Source: Mycobacterium sp. E1747
Lineage (GTDB): Bacteria > Actinomycetota > Actinomycetes > Mycobacteriales > Mycobacteriaceae
Length of the DNA stretch: 64,000 nucleotides
Direction of reading: 5' to 3'
Assembly (NCBI RefSeq): GCF_001667775.1
Contig: NZ_LZJI01000203.1
Location: 151,790 to 215,789 of the forward strand
How positions within the stretch are numbered: position 1 is the first letter of the stretch; each line of letters begins with the position of its first letter. A program made the translations under genes and the position numbers. This document shows, piece after piece, positions 60,150-64,000 of this stretch. The notes under the pieces were generated by a model. That model was not told where the DNA came from, ran no database searches, and saw only the letters and a program-made list of their open reading frames with translations.

Positions 60150-61412
60150 GTGACGCAGAGTGTGCCAGCGGGTCGCGGCGCCGTCGCCGGCCGACCTGCG
60201 CGCACCGGCCACGCGCGGCCGCCGGCCGGGCGGAATTACCTGCCGCCCCTGCTCGGCCTGGCCACGGTCGGAATCATTGCGTTGATTTTCGCCGTGGCGG
60301 TCGGTCTGTTTCAGGGCTCCTTCACCGAAACCGTGCCGGTGACCGTGATCTCGCAACGCGCCGGCCTGGTCATGAACCCCGACGCCAAGGTCAAGATGCG
60401 CGGGGTGCAAGTCGGTAAGGTCGCCTCGGTCGAGTCGCTGCCCAACGGCGAGGCCGCCATTCACTTGGCGATGGACCCGTCGCAATTGCGCTTCATCCCC
60501 AGCAACGTGCTCGTCGACATCGCATCGTCGACGGTATTCGGAGCGAAGTCCGTCCAGCTGGTGGAACCCGCCCAGCCGGCGGCCCAGCGCCTGCACGGCG
60601 GCCAGACGCTGCAAGGCCAGCACGTCATGGTCGAAATCAATACCGTGTTCCAGCAACTGGTTTCGGTTCTGGCGCAGATCGACCCGCCCAAGCTCAACGA
60701 GTCACTGGGTGCGCTCGCGCAAGCATTCAGTGGGCGGGGCCCGCAGCTTGGCCAGTCGCTGAACGACCTGGATTCCTTCCTGGCCAAACTGGAGCCGAGC
60801 CTGCCCGCGTTCAGGCACGACCTCTCGGTCTTGCCGGTGGTGGCCAACGCCTATGCCGACGCGGCACCGAATTTGGTGAAGACCGCGGCCAACGCGACCC
60901 GGATCAGCAAGACTCTCGTCGACGAACAGCGCAACCTGGATGCCTTGCTGATCAGCGCGATCGGTTTGGCCGACATCGGCAATGACGTCTTGTCGACCAA
61001 CCGCCAACCGCTGACAAGTGTGATGCATCTGCTGGTGCCGACCACCGATCTGACCAACGAGTATCACGAGGCGCTCACTTGTGGTCTTGGCGGCCTGGTG
61101 ACCATTGCCCACAGCCCCCCGTTGTCGGAACCGAGCATCAACATCTCGGCGAGCCTGACGTGGGGCGGCGAACGTTACCGATATCCGACCAACCTGCCCA
61201 AAGTTGCGGCGACGGGTGGGCCGAAGTGCCTGGGCCTACCGGCGATTCCATTCAACTCGGCTCCGCCGCAATTCATCACAGATATCGGCGCCAACCCGGT
61301 CGGTTACGGAAACCCGCAGCTGCTGATCAACTCCGATCTTCTCAAGCAGCTGTTGTATGGGCCCATCGCCGGCCCGCCCCGCAACTCCGCCCAGGTGGGG
61401 ATGCCCGGATGA
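60150..61412 (+). CDS. MCE family protein, first subunit (MceA-type)
   Basis: 420 residues. Proline/Arg-rich start, a membrane helix (LATVGIIALIFAVAVGLFQG) and the MCE domain (VTVISQRAGLVMNPDAKVKM, then RGVQVGKVASVESLPNGEAA). A long helical domain follows (FQQLVSVLAQIDPPKLNESL), then a C-terminal region with YRYPTNLPKVAATGGPKCLG. It would form the lipid-binding tunnel of the transporter. The stop overlaps mceB by ATGA. Confidence 0.92.
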   Translation: MTQSVPAGRGAVAGRPARTGHARPPAGRNYLPPLLGLATVGIIALIFAVAVGLFQGSFTETVPVTVISQRAGLVMNPDAKVKMRGVQVGKVASVESLPNGEAAIHLAMDPSQLRFIPSNVLVDIASSTVFGAKSVQLVEPAQPAAQRLHGGQTLQGQHVMVEINTVFQQLVSVLAQIDPPKLNESLGALAQAFSGRGPQLGQSLNDLDSFLAKLEPSLPAFRHDLSVLPVVANAYADAAPNLVKTAANATRISKTLVDEQRNLDALLISAIGLADIGNDVLSTNRQPLTSVMHLLVPTTDLTNEYHEALTCGLGGLVTIAHSPPLSEPSINISASLTWGGERYRYPTNLPKVAATGGPKCLGLPAIPFNSAPPQFITDIGANPVGYGNPQLLINSDLLKQLLYGPIAGPPRNSAQVGMPG

Positions 61413-62431
61413 GAACCCGTGCCACGCTGATCAAGTTCACGGTCTTCGCGGTCGTGATGGCGATGCTGACCGCGTTTCTGTTCTTCATCTTCGGCGAGTA
61501 CCGAACGGGTGCGACAACCGGCTATACGGCCGTATTCTCCGACGTTTCGCGTCTCAAGCCCGGGCAGTCGGTGCGGGTCGCCGGCATCCGGGTCGGCACC
61601 GTCAACAGCGTTTCGCTGCAGCCGGACAAGAAAGTGGTGGTGGGATTCGACGCCGACCGCAGCGTAGTGCTCACCGAGGGCACCCGCGCGGCGGTCCGCT
61701 ACCTCAACCTGGTGGGGGATCGCTACCTCGAACTCGTCGACGGTCCGGGCTCGCCCAAGCGTCTGCCGGCCGGCGGTCAGATTCCCGTCAATCGCACGGC
61801 GCCGGCACTCGACCTCGATCTGCTGCTCGGCGGGCTGAAGCCCGTCACCCAGGGCCTGAACGCGCGCGATGTCAACGCACTCACCTCAGCATTGTTGCAG
61901 ATCTTCCAGGGCCAGGGCGGGACCCTCGAGTCGCTATTCGCGAAGACGACGTCGTTTTCGAATGCCTTGGCGGACAACGATCAAACCGTGCAGCAGTTGA
62001 TTGACAACCTCAACATCGTGATCGGGACGATCTCCAAGGACGGTACCAAGTTCTCGGGGGCGATCGATCGCCTCGAGGGGCTTGTCAGCGGGTTGTCGGA
62101 CGACCGCAACACCATCGGCTCCGCCATCGACGCCCTCGACAGGGGAACCGCCTCGCTGGCGGATCTGCTGAGCAGCTCGCGCCCGTCGTTGTCCGGCACC
62201 ATCGATCAGTTGAGCCGGTTGGCGCCGATCCTCGACGCCGACAGGGATCGCCTCGACGCCGCGATCGGCAAGGCGCCGAAGAACTACCGCAAGCTGGTGC
62301 GGCTCGGCGTGAACGGCGCCACCATCCCGTATTACCTCTGCGAGATAGAGCTCCGGGGCACGGATCTGCAGGGCAGGACGGTGAAAGCCCCCTGGTTTAG
62401 GTCAGACGCTGGAAGGTGCACGGAACCCTGA
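61409..62431 (+). CDS. MCE family protein (MceB-type)
   Basis: 340 residues from the ATG overlapping the previous stop. Membrane helix ATLIKFTVFAVVMAMLTAFL, MCE domain YTAVFSDVSRLKPGQSVRVA, then GIRVGTVNSVSLQPDKKVVV, and a helical tail of repeats (LEGLVSGLSDDRNTIGSAID). It ends with LCEIELRG and RSDAGRCTEP as usual for MceB. Overlaps the next gene by one base. Confidence 0.92.
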   Translation: MRTRATLIKFTVFAVVMAMLTAFLFFIFGEYRTGATTGYTAVFSDVSRLKPGQSVRVAGIRVGTVNSVSLQPDKKVVVGFDADRSVVLTEGTRAAVRYLNLVGDRYLELVDGPGSPKRLPAGGQIPVNRTAPALDLDLLLGGLKPVTQGLNARDVNALTSALLQIFQGQGGTLESLFAKTTSFSNALADNDQTVQQLIDNLNIVIGTISKDGTKFSGAIDRLEGLVSGLSDDRNTIGSAIDALDRGTASLADLLSSSRPSLSGTIDQLSRLAPILDADRDRLDAAIGKAPKNYRKLVRLGVNGATIPYYLCEIELRGTDLQGRTVKAPWFRSDAGRCTEP

Positions 62432-63549
62432 TGCTCAAGTATCGCGGAGCTGGGCTCGTCAAAGCGGGACTCATCGGCGTCGTACTGGCGGTGATGGTCA
62501 TCCTCGTGGGTTTGTCGCCCGACCGATTCATCTCGTGGGCGACGATGGTCAGGTACCAGGCGCTGTTCACCGAAGCCGGTGGTCTCGCGACGGGCAACCC
62601 CGTGATCGTCTCCGGCGTGAAGGTCGGCACGGTGTCGGATGTGCAGCTTCGCCGCGGCGACGCTCTGGTGACGTTCGCGATGAAGGGCAACGTTCTGCTC
62701 GGGTCGGAGACCTCTGCGCACATCCGCACCGGCACGCTATTGGGTGAGCGGATGCTGGCGCTGGAGTCGGCCGGCAGCGGCACGATGCATCCGATGGCTC
62801 TTATCCCCGTCTCGCGCACGTCTTCGCCTTATTCGCTGACCGAAGCGGTCAGCGATCTGACGACCGACACCGCAGGAACGAACACCGCGGCGTTGAACCA
62901 GTCGTTGGACACGCTCTCGGTGACGCTCGACCAGATCGCGCCCCAGATGGGCCCGGCCTTCGATGCGCTCACCCGGTTGTCCCGCACCCTCAACAGCCGC
63001 AATAAGAGCCTGGGCGAATTGTTCAAGAGCGCCGGCGACGTTTCCGGGATCCTTTCCGAACGCAGCCAGCAGGTCAACAAGCTCATCCTCAACTCCGACA
63101 CTCTGCTCCAGGTGCTGGTGGCGCGCCGGCAGGAGATCGTGGACCTGCTGGCAAACACGTCCGCAGTGGCCAAGCAGCTGACGGGGCTGGTGCACGACAA
63201 TGAAAGCAAGCTGGCGCCGACGCTGGAGAAGCTGAATTCGGTGGCCGCGATGCTGGAAAAGAACCGCGACAACATCAGCAAAGCGCTGCCGGGTCTCGCG
63301 AAATTCGAGATCACGGTGGGTGAGGCGATCTCCAGCATGTACGCGTATTCCGCATTCGTCCCGAACTTCCTTGTCCCGCAGATCTTCCAACCGTTCTTCG
63401 ACTATCTCTGGGGATTCCGCACCTTCGACCCGGCACGCGGACCTGGCTTCCCCTCGCCGGTTCCACGGGCGCTGATTCCGTGGCCCTACAACGGCATTCC
63501 GGTGTGCCCTGGCTGCACATCGGGTGGCAGAATCGGAGGGTCGCAATGA
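62431..63549 (+). CDS. MCE family protein (MceC-type)
   Basis: 372 residues from ATG at 62431 (TGATG with the mceB stop; a GTG at 62416 is possible). Helix LVKAGLIGVVLAVMVILVGL, MCE domain RYQALFTEAGGLATGNPVIV, then SGVKVGTVSDVQLRRGDALV. Coiled helical stretch DTLSVTLDQIAPQMGPAFDA and a Pro-rich end. Overlaps the next gene by ATGA. Confidence 0.92.
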   Translation: MLKYRGAGLVKAGLIGVVLAVMVILVGLSPDRFISWATMVRYQALFTEAGGLATGNPVIVSGVKVGTVSDVQLRRGDALVTFAMKGNVLLGSETSAHIRTGTLLGERMLALESAGSGTMHPMALIPVSRTSSPYSLTEAVSDLTTDTAGTNTAALNQSLDTLSVTLDQIAPQMGPAFDALTRLSRTLNSRNKSLGELFKSAGDVSGILSERSQQVNKLILNSDTLLQVLVARRQEIVDLLANTSAVAKQLTGLVHDNESKLAPTLEKLNSVAAMLEKNRDNISKALPGLAKFEITVGEAISSMYAYSAFVPNFLVPQIFQPFFDYLWGFRTFDPARGPGFPSPVPRALIPWPYNGIPVCPGCTSGGRIGGSQ

Positions 63550-64000
63550 TCGCGCGGGCGCCCCGCAAGAGGCTGGTGGCGCTGGCGGCGGTTGTGTTGG
63601 TCGTCGTCATCGCTGCCGGCGCCGCGGTGCTGATCCGCAATACGTTCTTCGGGCCGAGGACGATCACCGCCTACTTCACCACCGCCACCGCGATCTATCC
63701 CAATGACGAGGTGCGGGTGTCCGGCGTCAAAGTCGGCAACATCAAATCCATTCAGCCGCAGGGCACACAGGCCAAGATGACTCTGAAGATCGACCGGGAC
63801 GTGCCCATTCCGGCGGACGCCAAAGCGATTATCGTCGCCTCGAATCTGGTTTCCGCTCGCTACGTGCAACTCTCGCCGGCGTATCGAGACAGTGGGCCGC
63901 TCATGCGCGATGGGGCGGTTATACCGGTCGATCGGACCGTGGTGCCGGTCGAGTGGGACGAGGTCAAGACCCAATTGATGCGGCTGGCAACGGATTTAGG
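63546..64000 (+). CDS. MCE family protein (MceD-type), cut by the window end
   Basis: Starts at ATG 63546 (ATGA overlap). Helix RLVALAAVVLVVVIAAGAAV, MCE domain ITAYFTTATAIYPNDEVRVS, then GVKVGNIKSIQPQGTQAKMT. 151 codons are visible and the frame is open to the end. The operon should continue with mceE and mceF outside the window. Confidence 0.9.
   Translation, partial: MIARAPRKRLVALAAVVLVVVIAAGAAVLIRNTFFGPRTITAYFTTATAIYPNDEVRVSGVKVGNIKSIQPQGTQAKMTLKIDRDVPIPADAKAIIVASNLVSARYVQLSPAYRDSGPLMRDGAVIPVDRTVVPVEWDEVKTQLMRLATDL

Noticed and set aside
1..64000. Insertion sequences, CRISPR arrays, tRNA genes, prophage
   Set aside because: No transposase or integrase motif, no regularly spaced repeats and no tRNA-like cloverleaf were recognised by eye; a dedicated search could still find small ones.

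Overview
The window looks like chromosome of a slow-growing non-tuberculous Mycobacterium. The signs are high G+C, frequent GTG and TTG starts, a yrbE-mce operon with Mce-associated membrane proteins, a PtpB-type phosphatase, F420/flavin (LLM) oxidoreductases, P450s with small 3Fe-4S ferredoxins, and many short-chain dehydrogenases (SDRs) and acyl-CoA enzymes. No rRNA, tRNA, CRISPR array or transposase was seen. The species cannot be fixed from the sequence alone.

Layout. 1-12.2 kb is a catabolic block: an LLM oxidoreductase tail, ptpB, a saccharopine-dehydrogenase-like reductase, an LLM C-terminal-domain protein, and a large ATP-binding LuxR regulator (LAL) divergent from two adjacent Rieske proteins. 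These are followed by a translationally coupled 57-residue membrane protein, an SDR and a molybdopterin oxidoreductase. 12.7-23.5 kb holds ordinary accessory genes: a CocE/TetR divergent pair, a VanX-like dipeptidase, a methyltransferase, a LysR/epimerase/LLM unit, a ferredoxin fusion, an enoyl-CoA hydratase and an aminopeptidase. 23.5-31 kb has a decayed MeaB GTPase, an E1-alpha-like protein, a two-component system, a multicopper oxidase and an NmrA-like reductase.

31-58 kb is a mosaic of intact lipid, sterol-like or terpenoid-type catabolic genes (amidohydrolases, acyl-CoA dehydrogenase, thiolases, P450, ferredoxins, a NuoF-like flavoprotein, a CaiB CoA-transferase). Among them lie many broken genes: ferredoxin, P450, two acyl-CoA dehydrogenases, several SDRs, a hydroxyisobutyrate-dehydrogenase-like gene and an aldehyde dehydrogenase N-terminus. 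58.2-64 kb is the start of a yrbE-mce import operon that runs off the window, with two Mce-associated genes on the opposite strand upstream of it.

How the parts may work together. The Mce system would import a lipid-like substrate. P450s fed by small ferredoxins (perhaps via the NuoF-like protein), Rieske and LLM oxygenases would activate it, and acyl-CoA dehydrogenase, hydratase, thiolase and CoA-transferase would degrade it. A palindrome of the form GAGAATA-N-TATTCTC recurs in several intergenic regions between 21 and 57 kb, one of them next to a TetR gene, which suggests a local regulon.

Most unusual point. Of the two adjacent Rieske proteins, the first keeps the Rieske cluster ligands but lacks the mononuclear iron motif. 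The second has a perfect mononuclear iron motif but has lost a Rieske histidine. They look like complementary halves of one oxygenase. A collapsed remnant of what may be a duplicate of this locus sits at 289-760.
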